Assembly (NCBI GenBank): GCA_019244185.1
Contig: JAFATB010000014.1
Coordinates: forward strand, 499,587 to 563,586
DNA length: 64,000 bases
Origin: Acidobacteriota bacterium
GTDB taxonomy: Bacteria > Acidobacteriota > Thermoanaerobaculia > Gp7-AA8
Direction of reading: 5' to 3'
Program-made: the position numbers and the translations under genes
Shown here: positions 1-8,425 of the stretch, piece after piece
Numbering within the stretch: the stretch's first letter is position 1
Layout of the letters: each line of letters opens with the position of its first letter
Notes under the pieces: model-generated
The model's database searches: none
The model's input: only the letters and a program-made list of their open reading frames with translations
Told to the model about the DNA's origin: nothing

Positions 1-1
1 G

Positions 2-2011
2 CTCATCAGCTGGCGCGTCTTCAACGCGACGACCGGCAAGAGCCGGCCGTTGTTCGACAGCGCGCAGCTTCAGAGCGCGCTCGAGGCCGCGGGTCTCGAT
101 GCGGACGACGCACGCGAGGCGGCGTCGTCGGACGAACTGACGTTCGACGCGAAGAAGAGCGCGATCGTGCTCGACGTCGCCGACGATCTGTATCTCTATT
201 CGCTCACGCGCGGCACCGCGACGCGGCTCACGTCCGCGCCGGGCGCCGAGGAGCAGGCGACGTTCAGTCCGGACGGGCAGAAGATCGCGTTCGTCCGCGC
301 GAACAATCTGTACGTCGTCGATCTCGCGGGACGCGAGCGGCAGCTGACCACCGACGGCAACGCCGACATCCTCAACGGAAAACTCGACTGGCTGTATCAG
401 GAAGAGATCTACGGACGCGGCATCTTCAAAGGCTACTGGTGGAGCCCCGACTCGTCGCGGATCGCGTTCCTGCAGCTCGACGAGCGGCCGGTGCCGCGGC
501 ACACGATCCTCGACCACATCCCGTATCACGAGGGCGTCGAGGTGCAGTCGTATCCGAACGCGGGCGATCCGAATCCGGTCGCGAAGCTCTTCATCACGCC
601 GGCGAGCGGCGGCGCGATCACGGCCGTCGACAACGCGCGCTACAGCGGCGGCGAGTTCCTCATCGTCAACGTCGGCTGGAACGGCTCGACGCTGATGTAT
701 CAGGTGCAGGATCGCGAGCAGACGTGGCTCGATCTCCTCGCGGCCAGCAGGGGCGGCGAGACGCGCCGGCTGCTGCACGACACGACGAAGGCGTGGGTCG
801 ATCCGATCGCGAACGCGACGTGGCTCGCCGACGGTACGTTCCTCTGGCAGTCGGAGCGCTCCGGTTGGCGGCATCTCTACCACTACAAGGCCGACGGCAC
901 GCTCATCCGCCAGATCACGAACGGCGAGTGGGAAGTGCGCGACCTGCACGGCGTCGACGAGAAGAACGGCTTCATTTACTTCTCCGGCACGGAACGCTCG
1001 CCGATCGGCCAGGACGTCTATCGCGTGAAGCTCGACGGCAGCGGGCTGCAGCGTCTCAGCGGCGAAGACGGCACGCATACCGCGACCTTCAATCCGTCGA
1101 TGACGATGTACGTCGACAAGTGGAGCGACATCGCCACGCCGGATCAGATCCGCCTCTATCGCGCGGACGGCAAGCTCGCGCAGGTCGTCTTCGAGAACAA
1201 GGTCGCAGAGCTGGCCGCGCTCGCGCTGCCGCGTCCGCAGTTTCTGCAGGTCAAGACGCGCGACGGCTTCGTCATGGAAGCGATGATGATCAAGCCGGCG
1301 AACTTCGATCCGGCGAAGAAATATCCCGTCTACCAGCATCTCTACGGCGGCCCGCACACGCAGACGGTGCGCAACGCGTGGGGCGGCCAGCGCGGACTCT
1401 TCCACCAGTTCCTCGCGCAGCACGGCGTGCTCGTGTGGGAGTGCGACAACCGCACGGCCAGCGGCAAGGGCGCGGTGTCGACGTGGCCGATGTACAAGAA
1501 CGCCGGCGAGAGCGAGCTGCGCGACATCGAGGACGGCGTTGCGTGGCTCGCGCAGCAGCCGTACGTCGACGCGTCGCGCGTCATGCTCAACGGCTGGAGC
1601 TACGGCGGCTTCATGGTCAGCTATGCGCTGACGCACAGCACGAAGTTCGCGGCCGGCATCGCCGGCGGCTCGGTCACGGACTGGCGCGATTACGACAGCG
1701 TCTACACCGAGCGCTACATGCTCATGCCGCAGCACAATGAAGAGGGTTACAAGAAGACCGCGCCGCGGTGGGCCGCGAAGAACCTGCACGGCAATCTCCT
1801 GCTGCTGCACGGCACGACCGACGACAACGTGCACCTGCAGAACACGATTCAGTTCGCCTACGAGCTGGAGAAGGAAGGGAAACTGTTCAGCCTGCAGCTC
1901 TATCCGCGCTCGCGCCACGGCGTGACGCAGAAGCCGCTCGTCGCACATCTGCAACGAACGATCTGGGAGTTCGTCCGCGCGAATCTCCTTGGCAGCCCGT
2001 TCGCACCATAG
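2..2011 (+). CDS. S9 family (DPP IV-type) serine peptidase, 5' end outside window
   Basis: Prolyl oligopeptidase-family exopeptidase, probably releasing dipeptides from peptide N-termini. The frame is open from base 2, so the true start lies upstream of the window; a TTG at 50 is only an internal candidate. A beta-propeller-like N-terminal half contains the DPP IV-type Glu-Glu pair (DWLYQEEIYG, codons 401-406). The C-terminal alpha/beta-hydrolase half carries the nucleophile in GWSYGG (Ser codon 1598-1600), Asp in GTTDDNVH (codon 1820-1822) and His in SRHGV (codon 1916-1918), in the same arrangement as DPP IV. The visible part, over 650 residues, is close to family length. Family assignment is firm; substrate range is inferred. 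Confidence 0.95.
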   Translation, partial: LISWRVFNATTGKSRPLFDSAQLQSALEAAGLDADDAREAASSDELTFDAKKSAIVLDVADDLYLYSLTRGTATRLTSAPGAEEQATFSPDGQKIAFVRANNLYVVDLAGRERQLTTDGNADILNGKLDWLYQEEIYGRGIFKGYWWSPDSSRIAFLQLDERPVPRHTILDHIPYHEGVEVQSYPNAGDPNPVAKLFITPASGGAITAVDNARYSGGEFLIVNVGWNGSTLMYQVQDREQTWLDLLAASRGGETRRLLHDTTKAWVDPIANATWLADGTFLWQSERSGWRHLYHYKADGTLIRQITNGEWEVRDLHGVDEKNGFIYFSGTERSPIGQDVYRVKLDGSGLQRLSGEDGTHTATFNPSMTMYVDKWSDIATPDQIRLYRADGKLAQVVFENKVAELAALALPRPQFLQVKTRDGFVMEAMMIKPANFDPAKKYPVYQHLYGGPHTQTVRNAWGGQRGLFHQFLAQHGVLVWECDNRTASGKGAVSTWPMYKNAGESELRDIEDGVAWLAQQPYVDASRVMLNGWSYGGFMVSYALTHSTKFAAGIAGGSVTDWRDYDSVYTERYMLMPQHNEEGYKKTAPRWAAKNLHGNLLLLHGTTDDNVHLQNTIQFAYELEKEGKLFSLQLYPRSRHGVTQKPLVAHLQRTIWEFVRANLLGSPFAP

Positions 2012-2017
2012 CGAGGC

Positions 2018-2191
2018 ATGAGCAAGCAAAATCCGAATCAGGACTACTACAAGATCGGCGGACGCTCGCAGAGCGACGGCCCCGACAAGCTGCACGCGAA
2101 CGTGAACGGCGACAAGCACGAGCTTGCGCAGAGCGATCCGCATGGAAAGAATGCGGAACATCCTGCCGTACGGAGAGCCAAGAAGAAGTAA
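2018..2191 (+). CDS. Small hydrophilic protein, 57 residues, unknown function
   Basis: A short frame fills the gap between the peptidase and the aminotransferase. Its stop TAA (2189-2191) shares its last base with the ATG of the next gene, an arrangement typical of translational coupling. The product is Lys/Asp/Gly-rich, starts MSKQNPNQDYYKIGGR and ends in RRAKKK, with no hydrophobic segment, so it is likely cytosolic and perhaps disordered. It lies 6 bp downstream of the peptidase stop. I do not recognise a family. The evidence for a real gene is the tight overlap and non-repetitive composition only. Confidence 0.5.
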   Translation: MSKQNPNQDYYKIGGRSQSDGPDKLHANVNGDKHELAQSDPHGKNAEHPAVRRAKKK

Positions 2192-3441
2192 TGACCTCGC
2201 TTGATAAGCTTCACGATGAGCTTCACGAAGAGCTTCAGACGCGGCGCGCGCCGGCGATCTCGCGGCGCGCGCACGCGATGCCCGCATCCCCGATCCGCAA
2301 GCTCGCGCCGCTGGCTGAGGCCGCGAAAGCACGCGGCACCCGCGTGCTCCATCTCAACATCGGCCAGCCAGACATCGAGACGCCGTCGTGCATCCGCGAT
2401 CGTCTGCATCAGCTCGAGTCCAAGGTGCTCGAATACTCGCCGTCGACCGGCACACCCGAGTTCATCCGCTCGCTGCGCCACTACTATGAGCGCCGCATCG
2501 GCGTGACGCTGGAGACGAGCCAGCTGCTGGCGACGACCGGCGGCAGTGAGGCCATCCTCTTTGCGTTCCTCGCGTGCGCGAATGAAGGCGACGAGGTGCT
2601 CGTCATCGAGCCGTTCTACGCGAACTACCGCGCCTTCGCCACGATGGCGGGACTGAAGGTCGTGCCGGTGACGACGCGCGGCGGCGACGGGTTCCATCTG
2701 CCGCCGAACGAGGTCTTCGCGCGCGCGCTCACGCCGCGCACGCGCATCGTCATCGTCTGCAATCCGAACAATCCCACCGGCACCGTCTACTCGCGCGAAG
2801 AGCTCGAGCGCGTGGCCGCGTTCTGCCGCGAGCACGGGCTGTTCCTGGTGTCCGACGAGGTCTACCGCGAGTTCGTCTACGACGGCGCGCGCGCCGTGAG
2901 CGCGCTCGAGCTGGAAGGCGTCGACGATCTCGTGATCGTGGTCGACAGTCTCTCGAAGCGCTACAGCGCCTGCGGCATCCGCCTCGGCGCGCTCGTCACG
3001 CGCAACACCGAGGTGTACGACGCGTGTCTGCGCATGGCGCAGGGGCGTCTCTCGCCGCCCGGCGTCGCGCAGTTCATCGCCGTCGGCGCGGAGTCTCTCG
3101 GCGACGACTACACGCGCGGCGTCGTCGACGAATACCAGCATCGCCGCGACGTACTCTACGAAGGTCTGCGCGCGATCCCGGGCGTGTTCCTGCACAAGCC
3201 CGAAGGCGCGTTCTACTGCATCGCGCGGCTGCCGGTCGAAGACGCCGAGCATTTCGCCGCGTGGCTGCTCACGAGCTTCGAGCACGAAGGTGCGACGGTG
3301 ATGCTTGCACCGGCGAACGGCTTCTACGCGTCGGAACTCGGCAGGAGCGAAGTGCGCATCGCGTACGTGCTGAAGGAAGAGGATCTCCGCCGCGCGCTCG
3401 ACGTGCTGCGCGTCGCGCTGGAGCGCTACCGCGAGCGGTAG
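2191..3441 (+). CDS. PLP-dependent class I/II aminotransferase
   Basis: Fold-type I aminotransferase of the aspartate aminotransferase superfamily, transferring an amino group between an amino acid and a 2-oxo acid using PLP. Visible motifs are LNIGQPDIETP near residue 55, the CNPNNPTGTVYS block, SDEVYREF, and SLSKRYSACG with the PLP-binding lysine at about residue 256. Length is 416 residues if started at the ATG overlapping the previous stop; an ATG at 2278 (MPASPIRKLAP) begins where most homologues align and is a credible alternative giving 387 residues. The donor substrate cannot be told from sequence. It is co-directional with the peptidase and small protein upstream, consistent with amino-acid catabolism. 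Confidence 0.9.
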   Translation: MTSLDKLHDELHEELQTRRAPAISRRAHAMPASPIRKLAPLAEAAKARGTRVLHLNIGQPDIETPSCIRDRLHQLESKVLEYSPSTGTPEFIRSLRHYYERRIGVTLETSQLLATTGGSEAILFAFLACANEGDEVLVIEPFYANYRAFATMAGLKVVPVTTRGGDGFHLPPNEVFARALTPRTRIVIVCNPNNPTGTVYSREELERVAAFCREHGLFLVSDEVYREFVYDGARAVSALELEGVDDLVIVVDSLSKRYSACGIRLGALVTRNTEVYDACLRMAQGRLSPPGVAQFIAVGAESLGDDYTRGVVDEYQHRRDVLYEGLRAIPGVFLHKPEGAFYCIARLPVEDAEHFAAWLLTSFEHEGATVMLAPANGFYASELGRSEVRIAYVLKEEDLRRALDVLRVALERYRER

Positions 3442-3449
3442 CGCCCCAC

Positions 3450-4355
3450 TTACGGCGGCGGGAGCGGTGGTGTCCACGGCTCCGACCCGACCGCGATCGA
3501 ATTGGGGAGCACGGTCAGCGAGGGCCACTGTACTCCGTCCGTCGACGAAGTCATCCAGACGTTGTTGTTGTTCAGATCCTGGAACAGCACGTACAGCCGA
3601 TTGTTGAACGTCGCGATCGTCGGCGCGGCCTGCGAGGTCATCGTCGGCGGCAGCTGATGCAGATCCCACGTCGTGCCGTCGGTCGACTTCGAAATGAACA
3701 TCGTGTGGTCGCTGCTCGATGACAGGAACACCATGAACAACGCGCCGTTCATCGCGGCCATCGCCGGCGAGCTGTTGGTCGTGATCGCGGGCGGCAGCTG
3801 GGTAAGATCCCAGCCGGTGGTGGCCTGCGATTTCGTGACGAACAGCGTCTTGTCTCCCGACGATCGGAAGGCCACGTACACGGTGCCGTTCAGCACCGCT
3901 GCCGACGGCGAAGACGAGGTGGTGATCGCAGGCGGCAACTGATGCAGGTCCCAGTTGGTTCCGTCGGACGACTGCGTGACAAACAACGTGTTGTCTCCGC
4001 TCGAGGAACGGAACACCGCCCACAACGCATTGCCGTTCGCGACCAGCGTCGGGCTGATGTCGGTCGTGATTGCGGGCGGCAAACTGACGACGCTGTTGGA
4101 CTGGTTGTTTGCGATCTGCAGCGTCTTCTCGCTGCCGTCGGAGGCGCCGAGAACGTAGAGCGTGTTGTTCCAGACGGTCGCCGACGGCGCGACGCTGGAG
4201 ACCAGCCAAGCCGGGAACCGCGTCGGCGGCGGCCACGTACTCGCGTCGGTCGACGTCGAGATCGTGATCGTCTCGTCGGCCTGAGACGGATAGAGGACGG
4301 ACAGCGACTGTGCGGATGCGGCGGTGGCGAAGGATGGAAGTGTTGCAGTCGACAT
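3450..4355 (-). CDS. Repeat protein, probable beta-propeller (sialidase/BNR-like)
   Basis: The 301-residue product is built from about five to six tandem units of roughly 48 residues. Each unit carries a pattern like LPPAITT-x-SSP, a hydrophobic L-x-V-x-F strand, a T-L/M-F-V/I-T/S strand and S-x-DGT-x-WDLHQ, as in propeller blades of BNR/Asp-box or lectin-like proteins. Near-identical units make the DNA repetitive too. There is no clear catalytic signature, and the N-terminus (MSTATLPSFATAASAQ) is only a weak secretion signal. It follows the ATP-grasp gene by 59 bp of AT-rich DNA and is preceded by GGGAG at a suitable RBS distance. The function is unknown; carbohydrate or protein binding is a guess from fold. 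Confidence 0.7.
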   Translation of the reverse strand: MSTATLPSFATAASAQSLSVLYPSQADETITISTSTDASTWPPPTRFPAWLVSSVAPSATVWNNTLYVLGASDGSEKTLQIANNQSNSVVSLPPAITTDISPTLVANGNALWAVFRSSSGDNTLFVTQSSDGTNWDLHQLPPAITTSSSPSAAVLNGTVYVAFRSSGDKTLFVTKSQATTGWDLTQLPPAITTNSSPAMAAMNGALFMVFLSSSSDHTMFISKSTDGTTWDLHQLPPTMTSQAAPTIATFNNRLYVLFQDLNNNNVWMTSSTDGVQWPSLTVLPNSIAVGSEPWTPPLPPP

Positions 4356-4361
4356 GTGAAG

Positions 4362-4375
4362 TCTCCCTATAGTGA
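4362..4375 (-). promoter_or_regulatory. AT-rich leader containing a T7-promoter-like core
   Basis: On the minus strand, immediately upstream of the repeat-protein start, the sequence TCACTATAGGGAGA is identical to the last 14 bases of the T7 RNA polymerase class III promoter. The upstream half of that promoter is not conserved. The GGGAGA portion also serves as the ribosome binding site, 7 nt before the ATG. The similarity may be coincidence; no phage genes are nearby. Confidence 0.2.
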
Positions 4376-4414
4376 TTTACATAAGGAGATACTTATCAAT
4401 CTAGAATCCCTACC

Positions 4415-5443
4415 TCACCGGCTGCGATTCATCGCGTTCTCGACGATCTCCTCGATCAGCCGCTCGTAACTCCGCCCGCTCTCCTTCGCCGCCATCGCCA
4501 GTTCCGCGGCGGGGTCGAGCCACGGATTCGGGTTCGCCTCGAGCACGTAGACGCGGCCGTTCTCCGCGAGGCGCAGGTCGATGCGGCCGTAGTCGCGCAG
4601 CTTGAGCGCGCGGTACGCGGTGCGCGCGACGTCGTGGATGCGCGCGGTGGTCTCGTCATCGAGATCGCGCGCCGGCGCCGACTTCGTCACTTTGTACGCC
4701 TCGGTATTCACATCGAACTTCACTTCGTAGCCGGCGATGCGCGGCATGCCTTCCGGCAGCTTCGACAGATCCAGCTCGATGAGCGGCAGCGCCTCGGCAT
4801 TCTCGTTGCCGAGAACGCCCGCGTAGATCTCGCGGCCTTCGATGTACTCCTCGAGCAGCGACGGGCAATTGAACTCGTCCTCGACGTAGGCGATGCGTTC
4901 GAGCAGCTCTTTCAGCGAATGCACGACCGACGCGGCGTCGATGCCTTTCGACGCGTCTTCCGACGCCGGCTTCACGATCAGCGGAAAGCGGATGTCCTGC
5001 GCGTGCTCGACGCGTCCGCGGTGCACGACGGCGGAGTAGGGCGTGTAGAGCTCGTGGTAGCGGACGATCTTCTTCGCGACGGACTTGTCCATCGCCAGGA
5101 ACGAGCCCTGCGGTCCGGCGCCGGTGTACTTCTTCCCGACGAGATCGAGGAACGCGGCGAAGTGCATCTCCATCGTGTCGTCGCCGGCATACGACTCGAC
5201 GAGGTTGAAAAAGAGCTCCGCGTCGCTGCGCGTGACTTTCGTGAGCGTCTGCGTGCGGCCGTCGATGGGCAGCGTCGTCGGTTCGTGCCCGAGGTCGCGC
5301 AAGGCGTCGCCGATGGCCTCGATGTCCGTCTTCTTTTTCTTCTTGCGCTTGCGCGGCGAGGCCGCTTCGGCTGCCGCTTCTGCGTTCGCGCCGGGATACT
5401 CCTCGTACCCCTCGAACGTGTTGTAGAGAATCGCGACCTTCAT
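4415..5443 (-). CDS. ATP-grasp ligase related to D-Ala-D-Ala ligase
   Basis: ATP-grasp carboxylate-amine/thiol ligase of 342 residues. The central ATP-binding region is seen in FPLIVKPASEDASKGI and LLEEYIEGREI, and the C-terminal Mg-binding motif in YVLEANPNPWLDP, where authentic D-Ala-D-Ala ligases have EVNTLPG-type endings. A Lys-rich stretch near residue 32 (KRKKKKKT) is unusual. The first strand MKVAILYNTFEG resembles the Ddl N-terminus. It overlaps the metallopeptidase by 4 bp (ATGA), so the two are translationally coupled. True Ddl is unlikely given the changed motif; ligation of an amino acid or peptide is the cautious call. Confidence 0.82.
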   Translation of the reverse strand: MKVAILYNTFEGYEEYPGANAEAAAEAASPRKRKKKKKTDIEAIGDALRDLGHEPTTLPIDGRTQTLTKVTRSDAELFFNLVESYAGDDTMEMHFAAFLDLVGKKYTGAGPQGSFLAMDKSVAKKIVRYHELYTPYSAVVHRGRVEHAQDIRFPLIVKPASEDASKGIDAASVVHSLKELLERIAYVEDEFNCPSLLEEYIEGREIYAGVLGNENAEALPLIELDLSKLPEGMPRIAGYEVKFDVNTEAYKVTKSAPARDLDDETTARIHDVARTAYRALKLRDYGRIDLRLAENGRVYVLEANPNPWLDPAAELAMAAKESGRSYERLIEEIVENAMNRSR

Positions 5444-6468
5444 CGATCGGGCCTCCGGTGGCGCAGCGGCTTCTTGCCGGTGAGGAAGGTCATCGAGAGC
5501 GTGGTGATGTAAACGGTGAGCTCCATCATCTGCTGGCGCGAGCGGTCGCGTTCGGCGACGAGCTGCAGCTCGCCGAGGCGATGCTCGATGGCGAGGACGA
5601 GGGCGCGCACGAGCGTGCGGCGCACACCAGTCCAGTAGTTGACTTTATCGACGAGGTCGCGGCGATGCTCGGCGAGGAGCTCCGCGGCGGAGCGCGTCTC
5701 GACGCCGTGCTGCGCGCGGCGCGCGAAGATGTCGGTGAGGTCGGCCTCGAGCGCGAGCTCGGCGATGAGCGGCGTCTCGTCGACCTGGAAGTCGCGGTAG
5801 AACTCCTCGACGGTCTGCTGCATCTCCTCGACGGTGATGTCGGTCTCGCCGGTCGGCCGCGTCGGAGGGAGATCGCCGACCTCGCGTCCGATGCGATCGA
5901 CGTAGTCGAGCTTGCGGATCGCGCCCCAGTCGCGATAGCGCTCGCGCCACGCGGAGTCGGGATCGAGCCACACCGCGAACGTCTCCGCGAAGTCCTCGTC
6001 CGGATGCTTCTGCGCGTACCAGCCGGCGATGTGGCGCACGTAGTCGCGCGAGAAAGGGACGAACGGAAAGTCGTCGCGATAGGGGCGGCGGAACGACCCG
6101 AAGAGCGCGTGCCACTCCTCGGTGCGATAGAGCTCGTACGCGTAGTTGAACGCGTGGCCCGCCTCGTGGCGGAGGTACATCATGATCTCGCGCTCGCCTT
6201 CGATGTCGTTGAGCGCGTCCTCGACTTTCGCCACGCGCGGATCGCCGAGGTAGAAGGGGATGCCGATCACCGGCTCGCCGGAAGGGCAGCCCCATTCGTC
6301 GGAGAGATAGCAGTGCGGGCGGAAGTGATGCACGCCTTTCGCGTCGAGCTCCGAATACAGCCGTGCCACGAGCTCCGCGACCGGCGAGGCTTCGAGCGAC
6401 ATGCCGAGCTCGCGGATCGGCATCCCGAGCACCTGCCGCGCTTCGGGCGGCGCTTTCTCGAACTGCAC
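5440..6468 (-). CDS. Putative zinc-binding metallopeptidase
   Basis: The 342-residue protein contains HEAGH (residues 101-105), the HExxH zinc and catalytic motif, followed by EDFAETFAVWLD with a likely third ligand, Glu162. This matches the family annotated as putative zinc-binding metallo-peptidases. There is no signal peptide, so it is probably cytoplasmic. The only start in this frame before an upstream stop is a GTG at 6468; an ATG at 6423 (MPIRELGMS) is an alternative. It is the first gene of a three-gene minus-strand group with the ATP-grasp ligase and the repeat protein, and is divergent from the EVE gene. A peptidase plus ligase pair suggests peptide tailoring, which is inference. 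Confidence 0.78.
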   Translation of the reverse strand: MQFEKAPPEARQVLGMPIRELGMSLEASPVAELVARLYSELDAKGVHHFRPHCYLSDEWGCPSGEPVIGIPFYLGDPRVAKVEDALNDIEGEREIMMYLRHEAGHAFNYAYELYRTEEWHALFGSFRRPYRDDFPFVPFSRDYVRHIAGWYAQKHPDEDFAETFAVWLDPDSAWRERYRDWGAIRKLDYVDRIGREVGDLPPTRPTGETDITVEEMQQTVEEFYRDFQVDETPLIAELALEADLTDIFARRAQHGVETRSAAELLAEHRRDLVDKVNYWTGVRRTLVRALVLAIEHRLGELQLVAERDRSRQQMMELTVYITTLSMTFLTGKKPLRHRRPDR

Positions 6469-6509
6469 CGCAGAAGCCGGTTCAAGAGCGCTGCCATATC
6501 ATTCGCCGC

Positions 6510-6920
6510 ATGAAGTACTGGCTGATGAAATGCGAACCATCCGCGTACTCGATCGACGATCTGGCGCGCGACAAGACCACCAGGTGGGAAGGCGTGCGCA
6601 ACTATCAGGCGCGCAACTTCATGCGTGACGAGATGCGCGCCGGCGACAAGGTGCTGTTCTACGCGTCGAATGCCGATCCGTCCGGCGTCACGGGACTCGC
6701 GGAGGTGAGCCGCGAAGGCTATCCCGACGCGGAAGAGCCGTGGACGCTCGTCGACATCCGCTTTGTCGCGAAGTTTCCGCAGGTCATTTCGCTGGAGACG
6801 CTGAAGGAGACGCGCGGACTCGAGGACATGGTCGTGACGAAGAAAGGCTCGCGCCTCTCGATCCAGCCGGTGACGAAAACGGAGTACGACATCGTGGTGA
6901 AGCTGGGGCGGAAGAAGTGA
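6510..6920 (+). CDS. EVE domain protein
   Basis: A stand-alone EVE domain (136 residues), a PUA-like fold that binds modified bases in DNA or RNA. Recognisable blocks are [10 protein letters not shown] at the N-terminus, [39 protein letters not shown] and ILDMRF-like VDIRFVAKF. It begins at an ATG with no Shine-Dalgarno sequence; a -10-like TATCAT lies at 6497-6502, 7 nt before the start, so the transcript may be leaderless. Its stop overlaps the GTG of the macro-domain gene by 4 bp, so the two are coupled. The base it recognises is unknown. Confidence 0.92.
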   Translation: MKYWLMKCEPSAYSIDDLARDKTTRWEGVRNYQARNFMRDEMRAGDKVLFYASNADPSGVTGLAEVSREGYPDAEEPWTLVDIRFVAKFPQVISLETLKETRGLEDMVVTKKGSRLSIQPVTKTEYDIVVKLGRKK

Positions 6921-7426
6921 GTCTCGAGCTGCATCGCGGCGACATCACGAAGCTCGCCGTCGACGCGATCGTGAACGCCGCGAACTCCTCGCTCCTCGGC
7001 GGCGGCGGCGTCGACGGCGCGATCCACCGCGCCGCCGGTCCCGAGCTCCTCGCGGAGTGCCGCCGCATCGGAGGCTGCCCGACCGGCGAGGCGCGCATCA
7101 CGCGCGGCTACCGCCTGCCGGCAAAGTACGTGATTCATGCGGTCGGTCCCGTCTGGCGCGGAGGCGCGAATGGCGAGCCGGAGCTGCTCGCGTCGTGCTA
7201 TCGCAACAGCCTCGCGCTGGCCGTCGAGCACGACGTGCGCACGATCGCGTTTCCGGCGATCAGCTGCGGCATCTACGGCTATCCCGTCGACCAGGCCGCG
7301 CGCATCGCGGTCGCGGAGACGCGGCGCTTTCTGGAGGAGCAGCCGTCGACGATCGAACGCGTGCTGTTCGTCTGCTTCGGCGAGGACGTCGCGCGCGCGT
7401 ATGAAGCCGCGCTAGATGCCGCTTAG
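6917..7426 (+). CDS. Macro domain protein, O-acetyl-ADP-ribose deacetylase type
   Basis: Macro domain of 169 residues that should bind ADP-ribose and hydrolyse O-acetyl-ADP-ribose or mono-ADP-ribosyl groups. It shows [36 protein letters not shown], the core ligand loop (read in pieces: [18 protein letters not shown]), and [12 protein letters not shown] near residue 115, as in YmdB. The start is GTG inside the EVE stop (GTGA overlap); length matches the family. Its TAG stop overlaps the stop of the convergent secreted-protein gene. Pairing with an EVE domain suggests a nucleic-acid or nucleotide housekeeping role, by inference. Confidence 0.93.
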   Translation: MSLELHRGDITKLAVDAIVNAANSSLLGGGGVDGAIHRAAGPELLAECRRIGGCPTGEARITRGYRLPAKYVIHAVGPVWRGGANGEPELLASCYRNSLALAVEHDVRTIAFPAISCGIYGYPVDQAARIAVAETRRFLEEQPSTIERVLFVCFGEDVARAYEAALDAA

Positions 7427-8424
7427 CGCTCGATGACCATCCGGCGCAGCGCGTCGGTGGCGCGCTCGGTGCCGACGTCCGTCGTCGTGATCGAGCGCGG
7501 CGCGGACCATGTGCCGTTCGAGAACAGCGAGTAGGTCATGGCGTCGCCGTCGAGGTGGTAGAGCACGAGGTTGTCGCCGTCTTTCGGCGCGATCACGCTG
7601 ATGCGGCTGTTCGCGGCGAGCTGCAGCGCGGGCGCGCCGATCGGACCTCCGGTGCGGCCGCCGGGGATGCGGATGCGGATGTTGGGAATGAGTCCGACGG
7701 TCACGCGGCGGAGCGTCTGCGCGGCGAGATCGCCGTAGATGATGTCGAGCGTGTCATGCGCCGGCACGATCATCGGGTGGCGCAGGAGCTCGAGATCGAC
7801 GTCGGCCAGTGCCTTCGGGACCCGAGGCGGTTCGCCGACGGCCTGCTCGTACAGCTCGTTCATGCTGTGGCGGTCGATGTTCGTGACCTGGCCGCCGTCG
7901 ATGGTGAGCGTCGCCAGGCGGGCCATTTCCGCATCGGCAGCCCGCTCCCACCAAACGGCGTTGACGACGAGTAGTCCGTCGCTGTGCACCGCGGCCACGC
8001 GAAGGTTGTCGCAGCGCTGCGCGTCGGAGGAGGAAACGACGGTCGCATCGGTCCAGGCGCCGCCGTGGTACGACGCGATGAGGATCTCGCTTGCGTCGTC
8101 ATGGCCGTGCTGCCAGACGAGGAAGAGCGTGTCCGACGCGGCGTCGAACGCAAGCGACGGCAGCGCGTGCGTGCCGGCGGCGAGCGACGCGGGCACGAGG
8201 GACGTGGTGCTCTGGCCGTCGATGGTGGTCGTGAGCTGGAGCAGGGACGTTGCGGCGATTTCTGCGTTCGCCAAGTCTGCGGCGGAGCGTGCGTCAACGG
8301 TGTAAAGCGTTCCGTTCGGCGCGAGGAGGACGTCGTGATCGAGACTGCGCACAGACGTGGCGTTCTGCGCCCCCGCCAACGCGGGGAGAAGAACGAGAGC
8401 AAAAATCACGACGAGTCGTTTCAT
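7423..8424 (-). CDS. Secreted protein of unknown function
   Basis: The 333-residue protein has a clear signal peptide ([19 protein letters not shown], cleavage expected before QN). The mature part alternates short beta-rich segments such as [12 protein letters not shown] and [10 protein letters not shown], which suggests a beta-propeller or similar extracytoplasmic domain, but I do not recognise a family. The start ATG lies 1 nt after the stop of the upstream TPR gene, so the two form an operon with probable translational coupling. At the 3' end its TAA overlaps the TAG of the macro-domain gene on the other strand. Confidence 0.72.
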   Translation of the reverse strand: MKRLVVIFALVLLPALAGAQNATSVRSLDHDVLLAPNGTLYTVDARSAADLANAEIAATSLLQLTTTIDGQSTTSLVPASLAAGTHALPSLAFDAASDTLFLVWQHGHDDASEILIASYHGGAWTDATVVSSSDAQRCDNLRVAAVHSDGLLVVNAVWWERAADAEMARLATLTIDGGQVTNIDRHSMNELYEQAVGEPPRVPKALADVDLELLRHPMIVPAHDTLDIIYGDLAAQTLRRVTVGLIPNIRIRIPGGRTGGPIGAPALQLAANSRISVIAPKDGDNLVLYHLDGDAMTYSLFSNGTWSAPRSITTTDVGTERATDALRRMVIER

Positions 8425-8425
8425 G

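Noticed and set aside
2047..4236. Minus-strand open frame of 729 codons across the aminotransferase
   Set aside because: The aminotransferase on the plus strand has a full set of PLP motifs; this frame is a codon-bias shadow.
4415..5443. Authentic D-Ala-D-Ala ligase (ddl)
   Set aside because: The metal-binding motif is EANPNPWLDP and not the Ddl-type EVNTLPG, and the neighbours are not cell-wall genes.
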